Below are positions 8,707 through 17,536 of a DNA stretch of 64,000 nt, one piece after another. Source of the DNA: Methanobacterium sp. UBA176 (GTDB lineage: Archaea; Methanobacteriota; Methanobacteria; Methanobacteriales; Methanobacteriaceae); NCBI GenBank assembly GCA_002505765.1, contig DAVZ01000042.1, forward strand, positions 25,007 through 89,006, in the 5' to 3' direction. The notes under the pieces were generated by a model. That model was not told the origin of the DNA and did no database searches. It worked only from the letters and a program-made list of their open reading frames with translations. Position 1 is the first letter of the stretch; the number at the start of each line of letters is the position of its first letter. A program made the translations under genes and the position numbers.

Positions 8707-8853
8707 ATGGCTAGATTTGAAGAAGCTGAAAATAGAATATTCAATATTAAGATATGCTTAAAATGTAACGCAAGAAACCCCCCAACTGCAAAAACATGCA
8801 GGAAATGCGGTTACAAGGGTCTAAGACCGAAAGCTAAAGAACCAAGAGGATAA
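8707..8853 (+). CDS. 50S ribosomal protein L40e
   Basis: This 48-residue gene starts at ATG 8707 after an AAGGAGG site. The protein carries one zinc ribbon, C17-x2-C20 and C31-x2-C34 (CLKCNARNPPTAKTCRKCG), and ends in a basic tail, exactly the archaeal L40e layout. It binds rRNA in the large subunit. It lies 47 bases after the Tsr3 gene and is probably in the same transcript. Confidence 0.95.
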   Translation: MARFEEAENRIFNIKICLKCNARNPPTAKTCRKCGYKGLRPKAKEPRG

Positions 8854-8887
8854 ATCCTCTATATTACATTCTGGAGGTTATCAAAAA

Positions 8888-9026
8888 CTTTAAAAATCTT
8901 AGATTTTTAATGTGCAAACCGAAGGTTTGCTAACTTTGTTTTTGGAACCAGTCGAAATCATTGATTTCAAATGGCCCGAACACCATGTGTTCGACGGCCC
9001 CCAAAAATTCAAAGAATTTTTGAAGG
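8888..9026 (+). repeat. Cluster of stacked palindromes between L40e and GGGP synthase genes
   Basis: Five consecutive hairpins are exact over their arms: AAAAATC-3-GATTTTT (8892-8908), GCAAACC-3-GGTTTGC (8914-8930), GAAATC-3-GATTTC (8954-8968), GAACAC-3-GTGTTC (8978-8992) and CAAAAATTC-3-GAATTTTTG (9002-9022). Every loop is three bases. Two of these modules recur almost unchanged near 32104-32143. The arms are of mixed composition, so this is not simple AT-richness. Confidence 0.7.
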
Positions 9027-9074
9027 TTTACCTCCATTTATTTATAATAATGATTATTCCCATCCTGTGATAAC

Positions 9075-9812
9075 ATGAAAGTTGAAGATTACATTAAAAA
9101 TACTTTAAAAAATCACAAAATTCACCTGACCCTTTTAGATCCTGAGGAGCAGAGTCCAGAAGAAGCGGTCAAAATAGCTAAAGAAGCTGTTTCTGGGGGT
9201 ACCGACGGAATAATGCTCGGCGGATCAACCACACAATCCATTGAGCTTGATACAACTGCAAAAGCGTTAAAGGAAAATATCGATGTCCCTGTTATACTTT
9301 TTCCCGGCAATACCACTGGAGTAAGTAAATATGCCGATGCAATTTTCTTTATGAGTCTTCTAAATTCCAACAATCCCTACTGGATAACCGGCGCTCAGGC
9401 TTTAGGAGCCCCGCTCATTAAAAAAATTGGAATAGAAGTTATTCCAATGGGTTATATTATCATTGAACCTGGTGGAACTGCAGGGTGGGTTGGAGATGCA
9501 AAGTTAATACCTCAAAACAAGCCTGATATCGCTGCCGCATATTCAATGGCTGCAGAATGCCTTGGGATGAGATTGATTTATCTTGAAGCAGGATCTGGAG
9601 CATCAAAGCACATTCCAGAAGCCATGGTTGCTGCAGTAAAAAAAATGACTGATATGATTCTGGTTGTTGGCGGAGGAATAAGGGACGGCGAAACAGCAGC
9701 CAGAATCGTAAAAGCCGGCGCTGATATTATCGTGACCGGCACTGTGGTTGAAGATAGTTCTGATGTTAAAGATAAGATAGAAGAACTTGTTCAAGGTGTT
9801 CGATCTGGTTAA
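9075..9812 (+). CDS. Geranylgeranylglyceryl phosphate synthase (GGGPS)
   Basis: This enzyme joins geranylgeranyl diphosphate to sn-glycerol-1-phosphate, the first committed step of archaeal ether-lipid synthesis. The 245-residue TIM barrel shows the family motifs in order: LTLLDPEEQ, GGSTTQS, FPGNTTG, the glycerol-phosphate binding YLEAGSGASKHIP, and the phosphate-binding VVGGGIRDG and IIVTGTVVE. Length matches group II enzymes of Methanobacteriales. The ATG is preceded by GTGATAAC. The leader contains the palindrome cluster at 8888-9026. Confidence 0.93.
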   Translation: MKVEDYIKNTLKNHKIHLTLLDPEEQSPEEAVKIAKEAVSGGTDGIMLGGSTTQSIELDTTAKALKENIDVPVILFPGNTTGVSKYADAIFFMSLLNSNNPYWITGAQALGAPLIKKIGIEVIPMGYIIIEPGGTAGWVGDAKLIPQNKPDIAAAYSMAAECLGMRLIYLEAGSGASKHIPEAMVAAVKKMTDMILVVGGGIRDGETAARIVKAGADIIVTGTVVEDSSDVKDKIEELVQGVRSG

Positions 9813-10292
9813 AATACTAATTTTATTTCTTATATTCTTTAATATTCATAGATACTTTTTCTATTTTTGAATTTTGTTTTGAATATAATAAATATAATCA
9901 TAAATACATTAAATAATAAAATTTATGGAGATTTAAAACCTTAAAATTTAATTAGTATATATTTTAGATTTTTTATTTTGTTTATAGATATTTAATTACC
10001 TTTTTTCCTTTTTACAGTGCTAATAACAATTATTTTCCTTCTAACTTTAGTATTTTGCAGTAAACTTTAATTATCTAATATCATTTGTCATATATGTGAT
10101 TAGATTACAGCTAATAATACATACCTGATCCTCCAAGATAATGAATGGTTCGATGGCAACAGGCCGATAATACATAAATACATTAGTACTGAAAATTGAA
10201 CCATAACTAATAAACGAAAAGAATTCAAATTATTTACAGAAAATACTATCTTTACTAACAATATTAATTACTGATATGTTAAGAGGTACCAA
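9813..10292 (+). other. AT-rich intergenic region, no gene seen
   Basis: About 480 bases, very AT-rich, lie between the GGGPS gene and the sensor kinase. Pyrimidine/T-rich runs from about 9820 to 9890 could terminate the upstream transcript. I find no open frame with a ribosome site, no tRNA and no strong inverted repeat. Confidence 0.5.
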
Positions 10293-12992
10293 ATGGTTAA
10301 GTCTAATATATGGCTTGAAAACACTGGAAAGGAACTTGAACAAGCCATTCGACAGTCAGGCATTGGAGTAATCGGTAGCGTTCCTTGGGGGACTCATTTC
10401 TGCCAATTTTATCAGACAAAAGAAGATTTAATCGATACTCTTGTCCCTTACTTTAAAGCAGGATTGGAGAACAATGAATTCTGCATGTGGATTACAGCAG
10501 AACCACTCTTTGAAGAAGAGGCAAAAAATGCACTGCAAAAGGCAATTCCAGATATTGATTTTTATTTGGAGCAAGGACAAATCGAAATCATTCCCTACAA
10601 TGATTGGTACACTAAAGGAGGTAGTTTTGATTCAGATAGGGTTTTGAATGGCTGGGTTGATAAATTAAACAACGCTTTAGAGAAAGGTTTTGATGGTTTA
10701 AGACTTTCTGGGAACACTTTCTGGCTTGAAAAAGAAGATTGGAACGATTTTGTTGATTATGAAGAAGAGGTAGATGGTGTTATCGGCGAATATAAGATGA
10801 TGGCCCTTTGTACATATTCACTGGAAAAATGCACAGCAGCCGAGATTATTGATGTGGTCAATAATCATGAATTTGCTCTGACAAAACGTGAAGGAAAATG
10901 GGAAATGATCGAAACTTTAGAGCATAAACGGACAGAAGAAGCTCTACGAGAAAGTGAAGGAAAATATCATTCTCTATACTCATCTATGAATGAGGGAGTT
11001 GCACTACACAAGATCTTATACGATAAAGAAGGTAAACCAGTAGATTATATTATAACTGATGTAAATCCATCTTACGAGAAGATTTTAGATATTAAAAGGG
11101 AAGAAGTGACTAATAAAAAGGCTTCAGAAATATATGGAGCAGGAGAACCTCCCTATATTAATATTTATTCTTCGGTTGCTGAGACAGGGAATCCAACAAG
11201 ATTTGAAGCCTATTTTGAGCCCATGGATCGATACTTCAGCATTTCAGTTTTCTCACCCAGACAAAGAGAGTTTGCAACAATTTTCGAAGACATTACTGAG
11301 CGTAAAAAAGCAGAAATACATGAAAAAGAACTATTAAACCATGTGCAAAAATCTGCTGAAGAGTTAGAAGTTTCAAATGAAGAGTTGCAGGCTACCACAG
11401 AGGAACTTCATACTGCAAATGAAGAGCTTCGTGAGCAGGGAGATGAATTATTACAGGCTAATCAGGCTCTGTGGCAAAGTCGGGAGGATATGGATCGTGC
11501 CCAGGAAGTCGGGCAAATCGGCAGTTGGCGACTGGATGTTTGTCGTAACATCCTGACATGGTCCGATGAGAACCATCGAATTTTTGGCGTGCCCAGGGGA
11601 ACACCGATGACCTACGAGACATTCCTGGGGATCGTTCACCCTGATGATCGCAAGTATGTCGATATCCAGTGGAAATCAGGCCTGGCTGGCGAGCCCTATG
11701 ACATCGAACACCGTATTGTAGTTGGCAGGCAGGTAAAATGGGTGCGAGAGAAGGCCTACCTTGAATTCGACGATGAGGGCATGGTGCTGGGAGGTTTCGG
11801 GATCACCCAGGACATCACCAAACGTAAAAAAATAGAGGAAGAGTTAAGAAAAGCACATGACCATCTTGAAGAAAAAGTTAAAGAAAGGACAGCTGAGCTT
11901 AAGTTGGCAGGTGTATATAACCGTAGTTTGATTGAAGCCAGTTTAGACCCTCTGGTTACTATTGGTCCTGATGGAAAGATTACTGATGTGAATAAAGCTA
12001 CAGAACTGGTTACTGGACATTTTAGGGGTGAGTTGATTGGTACAGACTTTTCAAATTATTTTACAGAACCACAAAAGGCTAAATTTGGATATCAAAAAGT
12101 GTTTAGAGAAGGGGAAGCTCGAGATTATCCGCTTGAAATCCGCCACAAAAATGGGCATATCACACCAGTATTGTACCATGCTTCAGTTTATAGAGATGAA
12201 TCTGGCGAAGTTATTGGAGTGTTTGCATCAGCACGTGATATAACAGAAATAAAAAAAGTAGAAAAGCAATTAAAAGAGATAATACAGGAATTAAAATGTT
12301 CTAATGAAGAATTGCAGAGGTTTGCTTATATTACAAGCCATGACCTTCAGGAACCACTTCGTACAATGGGGAATTATGCTGGTCTCCTAAAACATCGCTA
12401 TAAAGGGCGGTTGGATGAGGATGCTGATGATTTTCTTGATTATATGGCCAGTGGCGCTGCAAGAATGAAGGACATGGTCCAAGGACTGCTGGATTATTCG
12501 CGCGTGGGAACGCGTGGACATGAATTCACTGAATTCAATGCAAAAAAGGCTTTGGATGGTGCTTTAATTAATTTGAAATCTTCAATAGAAGAATATAATG
12601 CTGAAATAACCTATGAATCACTCCCGGACGTATTTGCTGATGAAAGCCAGATCCAGAGCGTATTCCAGAATTTAACAGGGAATGCGTTGAAATTCCATAA
12701 AGAAGGAGTGCAACCTAAAATCCATATTTCTTCTAAACGAGATTTAAAAGAACTTGAATGGGTTTTTTCAGTCACAGATAATGGAATAGGAATAGAAGAG
12801 GAATATTCAGATAAAATATTTGAAGTATTCAAAAGATTACATGCAATAGGAAAATATCAAGGTGCAGGAATTGGTCTAGCAATTGCAAAAAGAATCATAG
12901 AACGCCACGGTGGACGAATCTGGGTTGAATCAGAATTAGGAAAGGGCTCTACTTTTTATTTTACCATTCCAATAAAAGAAAAAACGAGCTGA
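10293..12992 (+). CDS. MEDS-PAS-PAS-PAS sensor histidine kinase
   Basis: The 899-residue cytoplasmic protein has no membrane segment. Residues about 20-205 form a MEDS domain (methanogen/methylotroph DcmR sensory; WGTHFCQFYQTKEDL). PAS domains lie at about 222-335, 395-510 and 535-655, joined by coiled coils (ELEVSNEELQATTEEL). The phosphoacceptor His is near residue 683 in ITSHDLQEPLRTM. The ATPase domain has DNGIGIEEEY near 828 and GAGIGLAIAKRI near 857. No response regulator is adjacent, so it is an orphan kinase. The middle PAS is much more GC-rich than the rest of the gene, suggesting separate origin. GAGGTACCA precedes the ATG. Confidence 0.9.
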   Translation: MVKSNIWLENTGKELEQAIRQSGIGVIGSVPWGTHFCQFYQTKEDLIDTLVPYFKAGLENNEFCMWITAEPLFEEEAKNALQKAIPDIDFYLEQGQIEIIPYNDWYTKGGSFDSDRVLNGWVDKLNNALEKGFDGLRLSGNTFWLEKEDWNDFVDYEEEVDGVIGEYKMMALCTYSLEKCTAAEIIDVVNNHEFALTKREGKWEMIETLEHKRTEEALRESEGKYHSLYSSMNEGVALHKILYDKEGKPVDYIITDVNPSYEKILDIKREEVTNKKASEIYGAGEPPYINIYSSVAETGNPTRFEAYFEPMDRYFSISVFSPRQREFATIFEDITERKKAEIHEKELLNHVQKSAEELEVSNEELQATTEELHTANEELREQGDELLQANQALWQSREDMDRAQEVGQIGSWRLDVCRNILTWSDENHRIFGVPRGTPMTYETFLGIVHPDDRKYVDIQWKSGLAGEPYDIEHRIVVGRQVKWVREKAYLEFDDEGMVLGGFGITQDITKRKKIEEELRKAHDHLEEKVKERTAELKLAGVYNRSLIEASLDPLVTIGPDGKITDVNKATELVTGHFRGELIGTDFSNYFTEPQKAKFGYQKVFREGEARDYPLEIRHKNGHITPVLYHASVYRDESGEVIGVFASARDITEIKKVEKQLKEIIQELKCSNEELQRFAYITSHDLQEPLRTMGNYAGLLKHRYKGRLDEDADDFLDYMASGAARMKDMVQGLLDYSRVGTRGHEFTEFNAKKALDGALINLKSSIEEYNAEITYESLPDVFADESQIQSVFQNLTGNALKFHKEGVQPKIHISSKRDLKELEWVFSVTDNGIGIEEEYSDKIFEVFKRLHAIGKYQGAGIGLAIAKRIIERHGGRIWVESELGKGSTFYFTIPIKEKTS

Positions 12993-13157
12993 AATGTAAC
13001 AATTAATGAAATTACATTAGATATCAGATATCAATTTAAATTTAACAATTTTTGCATATTTTCAACCAAATCAGTTAAATACTCTTTTTATTTTCTTGAA
13101 CATCGTTACGAGATATAATTAAATATTTTAAAAAATATACTAAAAACGGTGAAAAAC

Positions 13158-13847
13158 ATGGCAGAAGGCACCTGCGAAGTAGAAGGATACGATATGATAT
13201 CAAGGGAACTTAAAGAAAGGTTAGGTTTGAATAAATCTCCAGTGGCAATTAAATTTGTTTTAAGGGAAGAAGATATCCCAGACGAAATTGAAAAGATAGA
13301 TGAGAACATAAGACACTGCGAAATGGTTCAAAAAGCTGCTCAAGGAGAAACGTTCTATGCAACAGCTGAAGAACAAATGTGTAAGGGCGGAGCATCCGCT
13401 ATTGGTCTTATGGAAACTCCGGAAAAGATTAAAACAGGAGAATTTTATCAGAGTCTGGGAAGATTCTCAAGTCTTGGTTCTGCAAAGCGTACAATGGAAT
13501 CCATCCCCAAAATAGACCCCATGATGAAAGCAATAATCTACGCACCATTAGAAGAGGTAAAATTTGATCCTGACGTGATTGTGGTTATCAGTAACCCTGC
13601 TCAGGCCATGAAACTGGCCCAGGCAATGGTTTACACCCGCGGCGGCAGAGTAGAGGCAAGTTTTTCTGGAATTCAGTCAGTATGTGCTGATGCTGTGGCC
13701 GGTCCATTCGTCAATAACACTGCAAATTTTACTCTGGGATGCAGCGGTTCCAGGCAGTTTGCAGGAATCAAAGAAGACGAAGTGATTGTGGGAATGAACG
13801 GCGAAAATATAGGTTGCGTCGTTACCGCTTTAATATCTATGAAATAA
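13158..13847 (+). CDS. DUF169 family protein
   Basis: The ATG at 13158 is chosen because GGTGA lies at proper spacing; a GTG nine bases upstream is part of that site. The 229-residue protein has DUF169 features: LGLNKSPVAIKFVL near the start, a cysteine pair region (RHCEMVQKAAQGE, EEQMCKGGASAIG) and a C-terminal FTLGCSGSRQFAGIKEDEVIVG. Such proteins are common in methanogens and bear conserved cysteines that may bind a cofactor. No reaction is established. A small coiled-coil gene follows 35 bases later. Confidence 0.85.
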   Translation: MAEGTCEVEGYDMISRELKERLGLNKSPVAIKFVLREEDIPDEIEKIDENIRHCEMVQKAAQGETFYATAEEQMCKGGASAIGLMETPEKIKTGEFYQSLGRFSSLGSAKRTMESIPKIDPMMKAIIYAPLEEVKFDPDVIVVISNPAQAMKLAQAMVYTRGGRVEASFSGIQSVCADAVAGPFVNNTANFTLGCSGSRQFAGIKEDEVIVGMNGENIGCVVTALISMK

Positions 13848-13882
13848 GACATTAAAGCTAAAAAGCCCAAGGAGTGATTATT

Positions 13883-14098
13883 ATGGCGCAGAAGAAATTA
13901 TTTGAAATTTTAGATGAAGCCAGGAACCTTGAAGAGACCATGACCCGATGCATTGAAAAGGGAGAAATGGACAATAAATTAGTGGCCAACTGGGCATTTG
14001 ACATACTTGAACTTGTAGAAAGACTTGGAAAAGTCGTTGAACAGGTAGAAGATCGATTAGACCTTCTTGAAGAAGAAATAGAGAATAAAAGGTTCTAA
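13883..14098 (+). CDS. Small helical protein (71 aa)
   Basis: The ATG at 13883 follows AAGGAGTGAT. The protein is predicted nearly all helical, with a heptad-like C-terminal half (ERLGKVVEQVEDRLDLLEEEIE), so a coiled coil or helical hairpin is likely. I do not recognise the family. It probably shares a transcript with the DUF169 gene. Confidence 0.7.
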   Translation: MAQKKLFEILDEARNLEETMTRCIEKGEMDNKLVANWAFDILELVERLGKVVEQVEDRLDLLEEEIENKRF

Positions 14099-14142
14099 AA
14101 AGCTTGATTTTTTTATATTATTATTTTCTATTAACGCAAGAT
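14099..14142 (+). terminator. T-rich convergent terminator region
   Basis: A run of seven T residues followed by further T-rich sequence lies just after the stop at 14098. It sits between two convergent genes, which is typical of archaeal poly-T termination. Confidence 0.4.
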
Positions 14143-14805
14143 TTATAAATCACTTTCTTTAACAATCTTCAGATAATCTTCGTATCTATTGATGTTTATA
14201 AGCTCCAGATCGTTCCTGGATTGAACAGCATATAAAACAATTCCATCAGCGACCATTTCCCGTAAAATTGGATTTAAATTGTCCTTTTTTCCTAATAAGT
14301 ATTTAATTAAAGTTTTTTTATGGCATACAAAAGGCATTCCTAGACCTTCAGCCGAATCTAAATATCCTGTTTCCCCCCTTGCCATGATTGAGATTGTATT
14401 TTGAGGATCTTTACCCTTAAAAACGCCTTTAATCAGATTTTTAAAGGTTTGGGTTGATACTGTAGGTTGATCTGCTGCAACACAAAGGCAATAATCAGAT
14501 TTAGCCATTCTAACTCCATTTAAGAGTGATTCAGATAATTTAACATGAACGTCTGGATTTACAGTTATCCTTACCCTTTCATCATCTAATTCATCGATAA
14601 CAGATGTTATTTCGTCACTGAAATACCCTAAAACAACGATACATTCATCTACTCCTGCATCCAATGTATTTTGAATAGTTTTCAATATTATAGGTACGCC
14701 TTTAAAATCAAGAAGTAACTTATGTCTTATTTCCATGCTGCGGGCTTTTAAATCTTGCCGCATCCGTCTGTTTTTTCCTGCTGCTGTTATAATTGCAGAT
14801 ATCAT
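14143..14805 (-). CDS. MobA-like nucleotidyltransferase
   Basis: The 220-residue protein has the NTP_transf_3 fold: an N-terminal nucleotide loop ITAAGKNRRM (about 6-15), the catalytic-lysine-like HKLLLDFKGVPII segment, and the metal-binding VAADQPTV. These enzymes move NMP onto phosphorylated sugars or cofactors. It is the last gene of the minus-strand operon with two Mur-ligase genes and a VanW-like gene. A role in making a nucleotide-activated cell-wall precursor is therefore plausible; a molybdenum-cofactor role is the alternative by family. Confidence 0.75.
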   Translation of the reverse strand: MISAIITAAGKNRRMRQDLKARSMEIRHKLLLDFKGVPIILKTIQNTLDAGVDECIVVLGYFSDEITSVIDELDDERVRITVNPDVHVKLSESLLNGVRMAKSDYCLCVAADQPTVSTQTFKNLIKGVFKGKDPQNTISIMARGETGYLDSAEGLGMPFVCHKKTLIKYLLGKKDNLNPILREMVADGIVLYAVQSRNDLELININRYEDYLKIVKESDL

Positions 14806-14839
14806 TTAAATCGCTGATTTAAGGGATATAAATCCACTA

Positions 14840-16006
14840 TTACTGGGGCATGAGTGCTATTACTTTAGCATGTATCCTCATGCCAGGGCCTGATCCACCT
14901 GTCCACATCAGTATTTTTACAGGGTAGTTTCTATTATTTGTTACCTTAATGTCTGTTACAGTGTATCCAAATTGTACCGCATATTCACTCCAGGTAATAC
15001 CTGTAGGAAGTCCAAATCCTGCTTGAGATACTGCCCCCCTTAATGCTCTTGCTGCAGGGCAAACACCATGAGAAGCCCATCCTCCAGGTGCATGAGGGTC
15101 TGGAGATCTTCCAAATCCTACAGTTTCCTTACCTGATGAGGTAGAATGTGGGGGAATAATAGTTCCGTTCCATGCTTCTACAAATGCCCTTGAATTATGC
15201 TCCCTGATAGCATCATTATATTGAGGGAAAGATCCAAGTGTATCTCCGTTGCTTCCAATCACCTTTTTCGTATTGGTGTTAGCATATACAAGTATTGGCG
15301 ATCCTGAAGGATAATTTTCCATATAATCTAATATACTACTTCCAAATAAAGTCTCTATATTTTCTGGAGCAACGGTATTTCTTCCATCGTTAAAATTAGC
15401 TATAGCATAACCCAGGGTAATACGCTGGCCTAATTCAGCATTTTTAAACCATTTTTTAACTCTTTTTACACTTACATAATTATGAGGAACTGTATCGTTA
15501 CTTATCTGGTCATATGGTACTGTTTTGAGAGTTTTATCAGCTTCTAAAATTTCCAGACCATTTTCTGTTTTAATCCCATACATATAAGGTATTTTTTCTC
15601 CGTAAACAAAGGTTCCAGGGGGGTTTACAGTCAACTTTTCACCATTAACTTCCAGGATTCCTGGACCTTTAAAACCATGTGCAACTCCATTTTTTGATAT
15701 ATTGCCGGATGTAATCCTTTCAATCGGAGTTTTAACAGTTCCAGTAACTATTGAACCTAAAAAATCTAATAATTTTAAATTTTCAATATAATCTTGAAGG
15801 TATTGTGGATTGTAGAGTAAAGGTACCTTCCTTATTTTCTCTTCATTTACAACCTTGGTTCCTGCAATTACCGTATCTCCAACACTCATTGATGTAATCT
15901 CAGTTGGTCCCTGTGGAGGATAAAAATCATCTATTACAGTTCCCAGAGGGTACATGGCCAATGCCACTAAAATAAGTGCTAATATACTAATTTTTGAATT
16001 TTTCAA
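14840..16006 (-). CDS. Exported VanW-like protein of the cell-wall operon
   Basis: Translation probably begins at a TTG at 16006, overlapping the end of the Mur ligase gene by 20 bases; a TTG at 16042 would add 12 residues. One N-terminal membrane helix (ISILALILVALAMYPLG) anchors a domain that is probably outside the cell. The C-terminal 80 residues contain HGVCPAARALRGAVSQAGF, then a GYTVTDIKVTNNRNYPVKI segment. This is the order seen in bacterial VanW/YoaR proteins (GGGICQVSxxLYNAxLxAG, then GYxDxxFKNNTxYPI). VanW function is unresolved even in bacteria. The similarity is by eye and needs a profile search. Confidence 0.6.
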   Translation of the reverse strand: MKNSKISILALILVALAMYPLGTVIDDFYPPQGPTEITSMSVGDTVIAGTKVVNEEKIRKVPLLYNPQYLQDYIENLKLLDFLGSIVTGTVKTPIERITSGNISKNGVAHGFKGPGILEVNGEKLTVNPPGTFVYGEKIPYMYGIKTENGLEILEADKTLKTVPYDQISNDTVPHNYVSVKRVKKWFKNAELGQRITLGYAIANFNDGRNTVAPENIETLFGSSILDYMENYPSGSPILVYANTNTKKVIGSNGDTLGSFPQYNDAIREHNSRAFVEAWNGTIIPPHSTSSGKETVGFGRSPDPHAPGGWASHGVCPAARALRGAVSQAGFGLPTGITWSEYAVQFGYTVTDIKVTNNRNYPVKILMWTGGSGPGMRIHAKVIALMPQ

Positions 16007-17519
16007 GAATCTCTGCAGAATATTTAATTCCCCCTTCCCCAATAACTAATATTATGTCATCTTTGCCCGCTGCCAAGATGGCTTTTTCTAAACCTTCCTC
16101 TACCTGTTCCCTGCTTGCTCCTAGTGTTCCGATTTTTGAATCTCTTTTACTTGATTCTGTTAAAACAACATGGGCATCAGTTTCAATTTCCATTAATGCA
16201 TTTCTACTGGCATTGGATGCAACTACTATAATATCAATTTCAGTTAAAAAATTTGCTATTTCCACATCTCCATTAATTCCGCTTTCAGAAGAAATCGTAT
16301 TAACCACTATCAATTTTGATTTTGATGGCTTTTGAAGAAGTAATGCCTGAACTATAGCTTTAACACCGGCAGGATTATGGGCAAAATCAACCACTACCCT
16401 TTTACCAACGTTAAACTCCTGGAATCTACCGCTAACACCTTCAAAGCTTTCTAAACCATTTACAATATCGCCAAAATCGATTTTTAATACCATAGCGCCA
16501 CTTGCTGCTGCAAGAGCGTTATAGATATTGTGAATTCCCCTATTTTTTAACTTAATTCTAGCCTTATTTAAGCCCATAACTAATGTAAATTGATCATTTT
16601 TAATATCAACTGCTTTTACATGGATTTCAGGACGTTTAAATCCACATTTGCATTCATATATACCAAGATGACCTAAATAATGTTTTGAATACTCTAGATC
16701 CCCTTTACAAATAGGGCATTTTCGCTCTTCTGGATAAGCATTAACATCCAGATTAAAATCTTCTATTCCAAAAAATACACTTCTTTCAGGGTTTTTTTCA
16801 ATTTGCAGGCATATAACAACAGGATCATCAGCATTAAAAATCAATAGATCAGCCGCTTCTATCATTTCTCCTTTACAATTTACATAATCAGAAAATTTAC
16901 CAGAATTATTCAAATGGTCACGAGATATGTTGGTTATAATCCCTATATCAACACCAGCATTTACTGCTGACCTTTTAATTTCATTAGGACTTCCAGAGGT
17001 CCCTATCTCTAAAACAGCAATATCACCATTGAGTCTTGCTTGAAGAGGCGGTATTAACTCGTTATTACCTTGTATATTAAGCCCATGTTCTGGAACTTTA
17101 TGCCCTGAGCATTTAAGAATGTGTTTAAGCATCCATGTGGTTGTAGTTTTTCCATTTGTTCCTGTTATCCCAATAACTGGTTTATCAACATCATATATAT
17201 CTAATACTTCATCTACGCTTATAATATCTGCCGAAGTGGAATTTTTAAGTCTTTCGATTAATTTGGAGTTATTAAGTAAACTTGGAGCCAGAACTATTAC
17301 ATCTGCATCTTTCAAAAGTTTATCGTCGTGTTCTCCAAGATTAAGTGCTATTCCTTCCTTTTTCAGCAACTCTATTTGGGGGCTGTCGGTTGAAAGATCC
17401 GATACAACTACATCAACACCTCTATCCTTCAAAACTCTGGCCATTAGGCTTCCTGCAGTTCCGCAACCGCCAATAACTATAACTTTGGGATTTTCCTTTA
17501 TAAAAAAATTAGACTTCAT
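15987..17519 (-). CDS. Mur ligase family protein (pseudomurein peptide ligase candidate)
   Basis: The 510-residue enzyme has an N-terminal Rossmann-like domain (VIVIGGCGTAGS). The central ATPase has P-loop GITGTNGKTTTT at 117-128. A four-cysteine insertion (C268, C271, C290, C292) resembles the zinc site of MurT-type ligases. The C-terminal domain holds VVDFAHNPAG. Mur ligases add amino acids to cell-wall precursors at ATP cost; homologues in Methanobacteriales build pseudomurein peptides. It follows the double ligase gene by 17 bases. Which residue it adds cannot be read from the sequence. Confidence 0.88.
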   Translation of the reverse strand: MKSNFFIKENPKVIVIGGCGTAGSLMARVLKDRGVDVVVSDLSTDSPQIELLKKEGIALNLGEHDDKLLKDADVIVLAPSLLNNSKLIERLKNSTSADIISVDEVLDIYDVDKPVIGITGTNGKTTTTWMLKHILKCSGHKVPEHGLNIQGNNELIPPLQARLNGDIAVLEIGTSGSPNEIKRSAVNAGVDIGIITNISRDHLNNSGKFSDYVNCKGEMIEAADLLIFNADDPVVICLQIEKNPERSVFFGIEDFNLDVNAYPEERKCPICKGDLEYSKHYLGHLGIYECKCGFKRPEIHVKAVDIKNDQFTLVMGLNKARIKLKNRGIHNIYNALAAASGAMVLKIDFGDIVNGLESFEGVSGRFQEFNVGKRVVVDFAHNPAGVKAIVQALLLQKPSKSKLIVVNTISSESGINGDVEIANFLTEIDIIVVASNASRNALMEIETDAHVVLTESSKRDSKIGTLGASREQVEEGLEKAILAAGKDDIILVIGEGGIKYSAEILEKFKN

Positions 17520-17536
17520 ATTAATCAGTGAGAATT

